Shown here piece after piece: positions 1 to 6,403 of a stretch of 7,989 nt of DNA. The DNA comes from Desulfamplus sp. (lineage in GTDB: Bacteria > Desulfobacterota > Desulfobacteria > Desulfobacterales > Desulfobacteraceae). The notes beneath the pieces were generated by a model. It ran no database searches. It was not told the origin of the DNA and was given only the letters and a program-made list of their open reading frames with translations. Numbering within the stretch: position 1 is the stretch's first letter; every line of letters starts with the position of its first letter. The stretch lies in the NCBI GenBank assembly GCA_015231395.1, contig JADGBP010000093.1:1-7989 (forward strand). The letters are read 5' to 3'. Made by a program: the position numbers and the translations under genes.

Positions 1-1731
1 TATATAAAAGCAGGTGATATTTATCAGGTCAATCTTTCCCAGCGTTTTACTACAGGCTTTCAGGGTGATCCATATGCCCTGTTTCTGAAACTTTTTCAGA
101 AAAATCCCGCTCCTTTTTTTTCTTTTGTCAATGCCGGAGATCATCAGATTATATCCACATCCCCCGAGCGTTTTATCAAACGGAATGGTGATTTAATCGA
201 AACTCGACCAATCAAGGGTACGATGCCCAGAGCTAAAAAGAATCATGAAGGTAAAACTCTTGATAGTCAGAAAGATAAAGCTCTTGGTGAAGCACTTTTA
301 AACAGCTTTAAAGACGATGCCGAGCTTTCCATGATTGTGGATCTGATGAGAAACGATTTGGGAAAAGTTGCCATGGGTGGCACTGTAAGAGTCAAAGAGC
401 ATAAGCGTCTTGAACCTTATGACAATGTATTTCATCTGGTTTCCATTGTTGAAGCTACTTTGGCACAGGGGAAGTCCAGTGTGGATATTATCCGTGCCAC
501 GTTTCCAGGAGGTTCTATAACCGGATGTCCCAAAATTAGATCAATGGAGATCATTGACGAGCTTGAGAGTGTCAGAAGGCATGTCTATACCGGTTCCGTG
601 GGTTATATCAGCTTTCATGATACAATGGATCTTTCAATTGCGATAAGAACAGCCGTAGTCGCTGGCGGCAAGATCGGCTTTTCTGTTGGTGGTGGAATTG
701 TCTTTGATTCTGATCCTGAGAAAGAGTATGAAGAGACTCTGCATAAAGGTAAAACCTTGATAGATATTTTAAGTTCGCCTGATATATCTCAGCCTGAAAA
801 TTATTCATCACATTTAATATCTGACCGTAAAGCATGGGCAAATGGCAGAATCATGGATGAAAAAAAAGTGGCAATTCCCGCACATTTTACAGGATTTCAC
901 TACGGTGCTGGACTCTTTGAAACAATGAGAGTTGAGAAGGGAAGAGTATTGCGTTTAGAACTGCATCTTGAAAGGATTGCTTTAAGTTGGTCTGCCCTGT
1001 TCAACGAAAAAATTCCTGAAATAAGTTGGCAGAACATTATTGACAAGTTGATCTTCCTGAATGGGCTTGAACAAAAAACGGCTGCTGTCAAGCTGATCAT
1101 TGCCCGTGGAGAACGTGGGGCAGACTGGGAGCAAATTCCTTCTGTAGATGGACAGACTGATTTTTTTGCACTGTTTGCCCGTCCTTATATTCATCGATTA
1201 GAGATTAAAAATAAACGGTTATGTCCGAATTTGGTCGTCCCGAATAATGATAATGTGCATTTGCATGGTAATTTCAATGACGGGCTTGCTTTGATTACGT
1301 TTCCTGAAAAAAGATATACGCCATTGGCTGCACATAAATCTTTGAATTACTTGTACTACTATTTTGCAGCTTTTTACGCAAAAAAAAATCATTGTGATGA
1401 GGCTCTTGTTCTTAATGCTAATGGCACAGTGTCAGAAACCAACAGCGGCAGCCTGATATCAGTTATGGAACGTAAGGTTATTATTCCCGAATCTGATTAT
1501 GTGCTTCCCAGCGTGACCTTGAATGCGGCTTTGGGGCTTTTTTCCAACGCGGGATATGAGATTTTAAGAAAAAAAATTGTTCCGGAGGAATTTTGTTCAA
1601 TGCAGAATATTATGGTTCTCAATGCACTTATGGGGGCTGTTAAGGTTCTTTCTATTGATGGGAAAACGATTTTCCATACAGATGATGATTTGTGTGGCTG
1701 GTTAAACAAAGGGCTTTTGATTACCTTTTGA
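1..1731 (+). CDS. pabB: Aminodeoxychorismate synthase component I fused to aminodeoxychorismate lyase (PabB-PabC), 5' end outside window
   Basis: The frame is open from base 1, so the true start lies upstream; the first ATG in the window (223) is internal. The first ~260 residues are the chorismate-binding domain: SPERF at window residues 54-58, PIKGT at 70-74, GGSITGCPK at 171-178, then the GGGIVFDSDPEKEYEE end. The Lys in PIKGT (residue 72) is the nucleophile typical of PabB; anthranilate synthase (TrpE) has Ala there, so this is the folate and not the tryptophan enzyme. From about residue 278 a class IV aminotransferase-fold lyase follows (GAGLFET at 302-308, PLP lysine in HKSLNYL at residue 446, an ETNSGSL motif near the end). 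Together they would turn chorismate plus ammonia into 4-amino-4-deoxychorismate and then into p-aminobenzoate and pyruvate, in the cytoplasm. No PabA amidotransferase is visible here. The stop is TGA at 1729-1731, followed by a terminator. The family call is secure. Confidence 0.95.
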   Translation, partial: YIKAGDIYQVNLSQRFTTGFQGDPYALFLKLFQKNPAPFFSFVNAGDHQIISTSPERFIKRNGDLIETRPIKGTMPRAKKNHEGKTLDSQKDKALGEALLNSFKDDAELSMIVDLMRNDLGKVAMGGTVRVKEHKRLEPYDNVFHLVSIVEATLAQGKSSVDIIRATFPGGSITGCPKIRSMEIIDELESVRRHVYTGSVGYISFHDTMDLSIAIRTAVVAGGKIGFSVGGGIVFDSDPEKEYEETLHKGKTLIDILSSPDISQPENYSSHLISDRKAWANGRIMDEKKVAIPAHFTGFHYGAGLFETMRVEKGRVLRLELHLERIALSWSALFNEKIPEISWQNIIDKLIFLNGLEQKTAAVKLIIARGERGADWEQIPSVDGQTDFFALFARPYIHRLEIKNKRLCPNLVVPNNDNVHLHGNFNDGLALITFPEKRYTPLAAHKSLNYLYYYFAAFYAKKNHCDEALVLNANGTVSETNSGSLISVMERKVIIPESDYVLPSVTLNAALGLFSNAGYEILRKKIVPEEFCSMQNIMVLNALMGAVKVLSIDGKTIFHTDDDLCGWLNKGLLITF

Positions 1732-1815
1732 TGGAATTATAATTCTATTTTGTTAAGTTTTAAATCGTCACATACGCTCAGAACCACACGTCTTTGCGTA
1801 TGCAAAATGTGAGCG

Positions 1816-1859
1816 ATGGATTGAACTTCTAACAAAGTAGAAGTTCAATCCATTTTTTT
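1816..1859 (+). terminator. Rho-independent terminator of the pabB-pabC gene
   Basis: A perfect 15-bp inverted repeat (1816-1830 with 1839-1853, extendable by one A-T pair at 1831/1838) encloses a loop of 6-8 bases and runs directly into seven T residues at 1853-1859. It lies 85 bases after the stop codon. The stem is long and the tract well placed, so this is a convincing intrinsic terminator for the plus-strand gene. Confidence 0.9.
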
Positions 1860-1870
1860 GAGCATATAAT

Positions 1871-1908
1871 AAATATCCCCTTAACAACAAGCTGCTAAGG
1901 GGATATTT
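1871..1908. terminator. Second hairpin, possible terminator usable from either strand
   Basis: AAATATCCCCTTA (1871-1883) pairs perfectly with TAAGGGGATATTT (1896-1908) around a 12-base loop. The CCCC/GGGG core gives a stable stem. A short T run on the plus side and an A/T-rich flank on both sides fit a terminator. It lies between two convergent genes and could stop leftward transcripts from the 553-residue gene, or act as a backup to the terminator at 1816-1859. The T tracts are short, so the role is inferred. Confidence 0.5.
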
Positions 1909-1936
1909 TAATGTGAAAACTTAATCACAAACAAAA

Positions 1937-2043
1937 CTTGATGGTTTCGTAAAAATTTATAAATCGGCAGATCTACAATTCGCAATATATTTGTTTTATT
2001 GAACGCCTATTTTAGAAAACCAACTTTTTACGAGACCATCAAG
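1937..2043. repeat. Foldback (MITE-like) element with 19-bp terminal inverted repeats
   Basis: CTTGATGGTTTCGTAAAAA at 1937-1955 is matched in reverse complement at 2025-2043 with a single change (a G-U pair in RNA). The arms enclose 69 bases that do not pair well and contain no reading frame. The compact size, long matched ends and position between convergent genes fit a non-autonomous mobile element or a dispersed intergenic repeat. No clear target-site duplication is visible. It may also act as the 3' end of the minus-strand transcript from 2097-3758. Confidence 0.6.
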
Positions 2044-2096
2044 CTTGAGCCAAAGTTTTATTTTACTTAATATAAAATCATTTTTTACAAGTTTAA

Positions 2097-3758
2097 TTAA
2101 TTAGATAAAAAGTTTTTAACTTCGTCAATAGTAGAGATAAGTGTGTATGAATATCCAATCTCAAAATCTACGGGAGCTGGGGTTGTAGCCTCTCCAATTG
2201 CAATACAAATATCACCGAAAGATAAATCGCTGTTTATACTAACACTAACAGTAACTTGTTGCCCATCTACTCCCGCTCCCATTATAGCTTCAAAAGCGAC
2301 ACCGCTATCTTGAGAAGAGGGGCTTCCAGGAGATAAACAAATTGAAACTTGGGCTGTAGCAACTGAATCGTTAGCACCATAAGAACGACCTGTAGATGTG
2401 AAAGCAGCTATATTAGACGTGTCTAAAGATATTAAATCATTGACAACTAAAGGACTGAACATAATTCCAGCAGCTATATTAGACATATCCACAAAGTCTT
2501 CAGTTTCCTTGCCGCTATAAGCTATGCTTATTGTCATATTTTCAAGCAGAGACCTAAGTTCACTACTATTAACAGAAGATAATGCTTTACTGAATTCAGA
2601 AGCTATAGTAGCTGGATCAACAGCTTTGGTAGCATTAATCATCGCTTGGAAGTCAAAATTAGCGTTTGCTATAGCACCAATAAATTTTTTATATTCTCCG
2701 ATTATCTCATTAATTACTGCTTCAACTGCTGCCAGAATAAGTTGTTCAACCAAATCTTCTGCTAACTCAATACCTTTTTTAAGGTCTTCGCCTATCTCCT
2801 CAACTGTTCTTAACCCTAAATGTGCTACATCTTTAACAACATCAGCTGCTGCTTTTCCAGCATCCTCTACTGCATCTACTCCTTTCTCTACTGCTGTCTC
2901 TACTGGTTTTGTTACAACGTTTACAGTAGAGGTGGCTACAGAGGATATGCTGCTCCAAAGAGAATCTATAATAAAACTACCATTCCTATATTCTGCAAAA
3001 GATGGAAGATTCAAACTACCAATAATAGTGGTTACAGGAATGATAAATTTACCATCTTCAACAAATGGCACTTCCATTTCAAAAATAGTAAACTCTTCTT
3101 GCCCAGTAACTATATTTTCCGCACTAAAGGTTACATTAGGAGGATCTCCTAAAAAATCAGATTTGCTGTAAAATGAGGCAAAACCGTTTAAACCACCAAT
3201 AAAAGGTTTTGCAATTCTATGAGGTCTGTCTGAAAATATAGTAATATTAGATCCTGCATCAACTACAAAATGTTCGCCGATATTCTTTCCACTATATGTT
3301 CCGCTTTCTTTAAATGAAATGCTTTTAGCTGCAATCATAAATAAAAACGATACTAAATCGTTTTGGGACATTTGAAGCACAGTAAAATTTTTTAAATCAT
3401 TGTCAGCTTTAAGCACCATAGAATATGAAGCTTCATTTATTTCAATTCTGGAGATTTCTAATGTCATATTAGATACATCAAAGGTGGTATAATGCGTTTT
3501 ATCAACATAATCTGCTGAGGAAACATCTGTGAGTTGAAATATTAGTGAGTTATTAGAATCCAATAGTTTAAAGGTTGCTTTAAAATATTGGTCTCCTACT
3601 CTTATTTGAGGAAGAGTCATAATACCATCTATTAGCTGTATATTAGCCCCCTCAACTTCGTCAGCAGCATAAAGCGTACTCGACATCATCATTATTAAAG
3701 GTAGTAAACAAGCAAGTCCGATAATAAGAATTTTCTGCTTAAAATCTAATCTCTTCAT
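2097..3758 (-). CDS. Exported protein of unknown function (553 residues)
   Basis: The start ATG (3756-3758) has AGGAG at 3764-3768, five bases upstream, a good ribosome binding site. Residues 1-31 are a signal peptide (basic KRLDFKQK, hydrophobic core, cleavage likely after LYA at 29-31). The mature protein opens with a beta-rich part containing LPQIRVGDQYFKATF (about 49-63), a pattern I associate with secreted beta domains. A second part has FSDRPHR near 175-181 and DPPNVTFS near 205-212, which resembles an uncharacterised extracytoplasmic domain I have seen in marine bacteria (from memory). Residues about 283-360 are a long amphipathic, Ala/Glu/Val/Lys-rich helical stretch, followed by a beta-rich, Ser-rich C-terminus (about 455-545). 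There is no lipobox and no C-terminal anchor, so it is probably periplasmic or secreted. It stands alone, convergent with pabB-pabC and divergent from the DUF1573 gene. The reading frame is sound; the function is unknown. Confidence 0.85.
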   Translation of the reverse strand: MKRLDFKQKILIIGLACLLPLIMMMSSTLYAADEVEGANIQLIDGIMTLPQIRVGDQYFKATFKLLDSNNSLIFQLTDVSSADYVDKTHYTTFDVSNMTLEISRIEINEASYSMVLKADNDLKNFTVLQMSQNDLVSFLFMIAAKSISFKESGTYSGKNIGEHFVVDAGSNITIFSDRPHRIAKPFIGGLNGFASFYSKSDFLGDPPNVTFSAENIVTGQEEFTIFEMEVPFVEDGKFIIPVTTIIGSLNLPSFAEYRNGSFIIDSLWSSISSVATSTVNVVTKPVETAVEKGVDAVEDAGKAAADVVKDVAHLGLRTVEEIGEDLKKGIELAEDLVEQLILAAVEAVINEIIGEYKKFIGAIANANFDFQAMINATKAVDPATIASEFSKALSSVNSSELRSLLENMTISIAYSGKETEDFVDMSNIAAGIMFSPLVVNDLISLDTSNIAAFTSTGRSYGANDSVATAQVSICLSPGSPSSQDSGVAFEAIMGAGVDGQQVTVSVSINSDLSFGDICIAIGEATTPAPVDFEIGYSYTLISTIDEVKNFLSN

Positions 3759-3792
3759 AATATCTCCTGTGTTGATAAATATAAATTTAGTA

Positions 3793-3816
3793 TCGCAATC
3801 AACATTTGATTTGCGA
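3793..3816 (-). promoter_or_regulatory. Possible leader hairpin or operator of the 553-residue gene
   Basis: TCGCAATCA (3793-3801) pairs with TGATTTGCGA (3807-3816) with one bulged base and a 5-base loop. It sits 35-58 bases upstream of the minus-strand start. It could be a stem in the 5' untranslated RNA or a dyad operator. A TTGACA-like -35 on the minus strand (TGTCAA at 3860-3865 on plus) with a weak -10 (3837-3842) lies just upstream, which would put the hairpin inside the transcript. The promoter part is tentative. Confidence 0.3.
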
Positions 3817-3891
3817 CTTTGTTATAAGCTTCCTTTTTCTAAACATACTTAATTAATAATGTCAATAAAAAATCAATCTTTTAGCCCGCCA

Positions 3892-3925
3892 TTTTTGAGA
3901 GCGTTATAGCGTGCTCTTGCAAAAA
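3892..3925. other. Imperfect hairpin in the intergenic region
   Basis: TTTTTGAGAGC (3892-3902) and GCTCTTGCAAAAA (3913-3925) form two stem blocks separated by a 2-base asymmetry around a 10-base loop. Outside it, AATCTTTT (3875-3882) can pair with AAAAGATT (3922-3929). The gene-free stretch 3759-4249 contains this, the leader hairpin near 3800 and the 143-bp palindrome; I see no reading frame or RNA gene in it. Confidence 0.25.
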
Positions 3926-4058
3926 GATTTAGTGGTGCATATATAGCGAAAGTATAGACGACTTGTGATAACTGAAGAAGATACGAAGAAGAGTTATTTA
4001 AAAGCTCGATTATCAAGTTTTTACTCTTTGTAGATTCAAAAAAACAATGTTAATATTG

Positions 4059-4201
4059 ACCTGAATCCGTGACACGCTTTTTGATATATCTTGAAATTAT
4101 TGGGAAAAATTGATTTGTTGCTTCACCTGCAAGGTGAAAGCCATAATTAAGTTTTCTGAAGAATTTCAATTCTTATCAATTTTTATGCCACGGATTTAGG
4201 T
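4059..4201. repeat. 143-bp imperfect palindrome (foldback or MITE-like element)
   Basis: The ends are ACCTGAATCCGTGACA (4059-4074) and TGCCACGGATTTAGGT (4186-4201), complementary at 14 of 16 positions. The symmetry continues inward without gaps to a centre at 4130, where TTCACCT (4122-4128) faces AGGTGAA (4132-4138). By hand count about two thirds of the 71 facing positions are complementary, with a matched block TTGAAATT (about 4091-4098). A transcript would fold into one long hairpin. It contains no reading frame. It ends 48 bases before the DUF1573 start codon, so any promoter for that gene overlaps or lies next to it. No target-site duplication is evident. Confidence 0.65.
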
Positions 4202-4249
4202 AAAAATAAACGATAATGACATCTTTATACAATTTAAGGACAATAAGAT

Positions 4250-5239
4250 ATGATAAGAACTTTTTCTGTCTGTTGTGCAGTCCTCTGTACATTGATTATG
4301 ATTATAATTTCAGGTCATGGAGCAATCGCAGGTGAGGCAATTGCGAATGAAGTAAATGCAGGTGAGGCAATTGCGAATGAAGTAAATGCAGGTAAGGCAA
4401 TCGCAGGTGAAGCAGCAACCACGAGCGAGGCAGTCGCAGCAGCTAAGACAACCACGAGTGAGGCAATCACGAGTCAGAGGGTCGCAGGCGAAGCAATTAC
4501 GATTGAGGCAGGGACAGGGGTAGGGGAAGCAGGTATAAAAAAAGTTCCTGCCGCAAAAGTCCCCATAGAAAAAGTCTCCAAATCAGAAATCTTCAACACA
4601 AAATTCCCTAAAGCAAAAATTCCCAAAGCAGAGTTTGAAAATCCTGAATTTACTTTTCGACCAGTTCCTGAAGGGACAAAGGTGGTTCATGAGTTTGTTG
4701 TTAAAAATAGAGGTAATGAGATTTTGCGGATTAAAAAAGTAAAAACTGATTGAGGCTGTACTGCTGTTGATTATGACAGGGAAATTCCCCCGGGCGGGGA
4801 GGGCAGAATAAAGATAAGTGTTGATACCTCTGGACACTCAGGCAAAATTATGGCTAAAGCCATTTCAGTACATACAAACGATTCTCAAAATTCATCTGTG
4901 AAATTAAAGATTTCAGGAAGTGTAGAAGACATTGTAAATATTTCACCGAGGACAGTTAGGTTATCAGGTACTGTATCCCAATATATCGAGATTGCGATGA
5001 CAGTTAAAATAACGCCAGTAGAAAAATATCCTTTTTCCATAACATCATTGCAGTTAAAAGATGGCATCAATATCATGGCTCATTTCAAAAAATCTGATCT
5101 ACCAACCGGAAGTTGGGATATTAAAGTGAGCAATATAAGAGAAAAAGCGGGTCGTTACTTTGATGAAATTACCCTTACAACAGACAGCACGATTGTGCCT
5201 GAAATCAAAATTAATGTATTTGGAAATATAACAGATTGA
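4250..5239 (+). CDS. Exported DUF1573-family protein, candidate selenoprotein with in-frame UGA (Sec168)
   Basis: Read through the TGA at 4751-4753 this is a 329-residue protein; stopping there gives only 167 residues and leaves a 162-codon open frame behind it. ATG at 4250 follows AAGGA (4236-4240) at nine bases. Residues 1-27 are a signal peptide ending AIA. Residues 28 to ~95 are a Gly/Ala/Glu/Thr-rich linker beginning with two identical 10-residue repeats; ~97-125 is Lys/Pro-rich. Residues ~124-225 match DUF1573, an immunoglobulin-like extracytoplasmic domain: EGTKVVHEFVVKNRG, LRIKKVKT, then [UGA]-GCT, then IPPGGEGRIKISVDT and HTND. The family normally has SCGCT, so UGA replaces the first Cys and Cys170 remains. 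A second beta-rich domain fills 226-329. The molecular role of DUF1573 is not established; a periplasmic U-G-C motif suggests redox or metal binding (inference). A nonsense mutation is the main alternative. The family call is strong; Sec is likely but unproven. Confidence 0.8.
4331..4390 (+). repeat. Two perfect 30-bp tandem repeats in the DUF1573 gene
   Basis: Bases 4331-4360 and 4361-4390 are identical and encode GEAIANEVNA twice (residues 28-47). A decayed third unit (GKAIAGEAAT) and looser EAI/EAV/EAG repeats continue to about 4520. The unit is a multiple of three, so copy number changes keep the frame. They form a flexible linker directly after the signal peptide. Confidence 0.9.
4754..4781 (+). 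promoter_or_regulatory. Candidate bacterial SECIS hairpin after the in-frame UGA
   Basis: CTGTT (4764-4768) pairs with GACAG (4775-4779) with one G-U closing pair, leaving the loop GATTAT. The loop begins 16 bases after the UGA with a G in its first position. Bacterial SECIS elements known from formate dehydrogenase have a short upper stem with a G in the first two loop bases about 16-37 bases after UGA, so distance and loop agree. The stem is short and I find no convincing lower stem, so the support is moderate. Confidence 0.45.
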
Positions 5240-5261
5240 TGCAACACGGGAAACGGATTGT

Positions 5262-5286
5262 ATTGTAATTCCAGATTGTAATTCCA
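5262..5286. repeat. Short 13-bp tandem repeat between convergent genes
   Basis: ATTGTAATTCCA occurs at 5262-5273 and again at 5275-5286. The 91-base gap between the DUF1573 gene and cbiB contains no convincing terminator for either gene. The repeat has no evident function. Confidence 0.5.
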
Positions 5287-5330
5287 ATTGCCCCGAATTA
5301 TGAAAATAATAAAGCATTTTCAATGGTAAA

Positions 5331-6332
5331 TCATAAAGTATTTCCCGTGATAAAGATTATAATTACAACAATCAGTGATGATAACAGCATAAGATCACAA
5401 GCCATTTTTATTTTTTCTCTTCCGGGATCCGGAAATGATTTGCCGATATAGGGCTTTTTGACAAGTGTGCCGTGATAATAGTTGGGGCCCCCAAGTTTTA
5501 CTTGAAGAGCACCTGCAAATGCCGCCTCTGGGTAGCCAGAGTTTGGACTTTTATGCTCCATGCCTTCATTAATAGCGGTTTTAAAAGCAAGTTTTCCCCG
5601 TTTCAAGGAAAGAACAGCCGCGGCAATGGAGATGATAATCACAGAAATCCTTGCAGGAATAAAATTGGCTGCATCATCAATTCTTGCCGAGGCTCTGCCA
5701 AACAGTATATATTTCTCATTCTGGTATCCAACCATTGAGTCCAGTGTATTTACCATTTTATAGGCAACCGCTAACGGAACGCCCCCCACAAGAGCAAAGA
5801 ATAGTGGAGATAGGAATCCATCAACAAAATTTTCAGCCACAGTCTCCACTGTTGCTTTGACCACACCGGTTTCATTCAGATACTTTACTTCCCTGCCCAC
5901 AATCATGGAAACTTTCTCTCTTCCCTCATCAATACCGCCATTTTCAATAGCATTTTTCACATCTGATGCTGCTCTTTCCAGAGTTCTTGCCGAAAGACAG
6001 AAAAACATAAGTATTACCTGAACCACAATGCCAGCCATCGGGTGGATGATACAAGATAGCTTCACTGCTGCAAAGGCAGTTACCCATGTGGAAAATATCA
6101 GAAACAGAGCAAACAGAAGACCTGCGTAAAAATCATTTTTAATAAACAACTTTGATTCAAGAGGCGGAGTATTCGACCCTGTCTTTGCGATCAAGTTTCT
6201 AAAAGGTGCTTCAAAAAAAGATATGGCATTGCCCATCCAGATAACCGGATGAGGCAGCCATATAGGATCGCCAAGCATCATATCCATTACATAGGCTGCA
6301 AGAACAATATAACAGAGAGAATCATCAATCAT
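5331..6332 (-). CDS. cbiB: Adenosylcobinamide-phosphate synthase CbiB
   Basis: A 333-residue inner-membrane protein of normal length for the CbiB/CobD(aerobic naming) family. It joins the aminopropanol (phosphate) arm to adenosylcobyric acid, giving adenosylcobinamide (phosphate), late in cobamide synthesis. Family blocks in order: GDPIWLPHPVIWMGN (21-35); EGREKVSMIVGREV (136-149); ATVETVAENFVDGFLSPLF (160-178); NTLDSMVGYQNEKY (195-208); FGRASARIDDAANFIPAR (211-228); SPNSGYPEAAFAGALQVKLG (262-281). Hydrophobic segments lie near 5-20, 68-92, 98-114, 172-192, 229-243 and 312-329. AGGAA lies 10 bases before the ATG, a moderate ribosome site. It follows the cobD-like gene by 57 bases on the same strand, so the two are probably one operon acting on consecutive steps. 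Its first codons and upstream region are part of a 44-bp duplication. Confidence 0.95.
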   Translation of the reverse strand: MIDDSLCYIVLAAYVMDMMLGDPIWLPHPVIWMGNAISFFEAPFRNLIAKTGSNTPPLESKLFIKNDFYAGLLFALFLIFSTWVTAFAAVKLSCIIHPMAGIVVQVILMFFCLSARTLERAASDVKNAIENGGIDEGREKVSMIVGREVKYLNETGVVKATVETVAENFVDGFLSPLFFALVGGVPLAVAYKMVNTLDSMVGYQNEKYILFGRASARIDDAANFIPARISVIIISIAAAVLSLKRGKLAFKTAINEGMEHKSPNSGYPEAAFAGALQVKLGGPNYYHGTLVKKPYIGKSFPDPGREKIKMACDLMLLSSLIVVIIIFITGNTL

Positions 6333-6403
6333 TTGTAAATTGTTCCTATTAAATATTTTAGAGAATCATTAAACAATTGTAAATTATTCCTATTGAATAT
6401 TTT
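6316..6403. repeat. 44-bp tandem duplication at the cobD/cbiB junction
   Basis: Bases 6316-6359 and 6360-6403 are two copies of a 44-base unit, identical at 39 of 44 positions by hand count. Copy 1 covers the first codons of cbiB, its start codon and its ribosome site; copy 2 covers the spacer and the last codons of the cobD-like gene including its stop (6390-6392). The upstream copy keeps an AGGAA sequence, but in place of the start codon it reads TTG. Confidence 0.8.

Noticed and set aside
608..1194. Minus-strand open frames inside pabB-pabC
   Set aside because: They overlap well-conserved domain motifs of the plus-strand gene and have no homology that I recognise.
2524..3171. Plus-strand open frame of 215 codons opposite the 553-residue gene
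   Set aside because: It is low-complexity Ser/Ala/Ile-rich shadow sequence; the minus strand has a signal peptide, a good ribosome site and protein-like composition.
4250..4753. A separate 167-residue gene ending at the TGA, followed by a second gene starting at ATG 4850
   Set aside because: The DUF1573 motif runs across the TGA in the same frame, the 4850 ATG lies inside the domain, and it has no good ribosome site. A genuine nonsense mutation remains possible but is less likely given the exact Cys position.
5237..5276. The terminal TGA at 5237-5239 as a second Sec codon
   Set aside because: Readthrough would add only about 12 residues before TAA, and the C-terminal domain looks complete at this point.
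5245..5349. Inverted repeat CACGGGAAA / TTTCCCGTG around the DUF1573-cbiB gap
   Set aside because: Nine matched bases 87 apart with no further symmetry, one arm inside cbiB coding sequence; about what chance allows in a window of this size.
5472..5763. Plus-strand open frames inside cbiB
   Set aside because: They are antisense to the most conserved CbiB blocks and have no sign of being translated.
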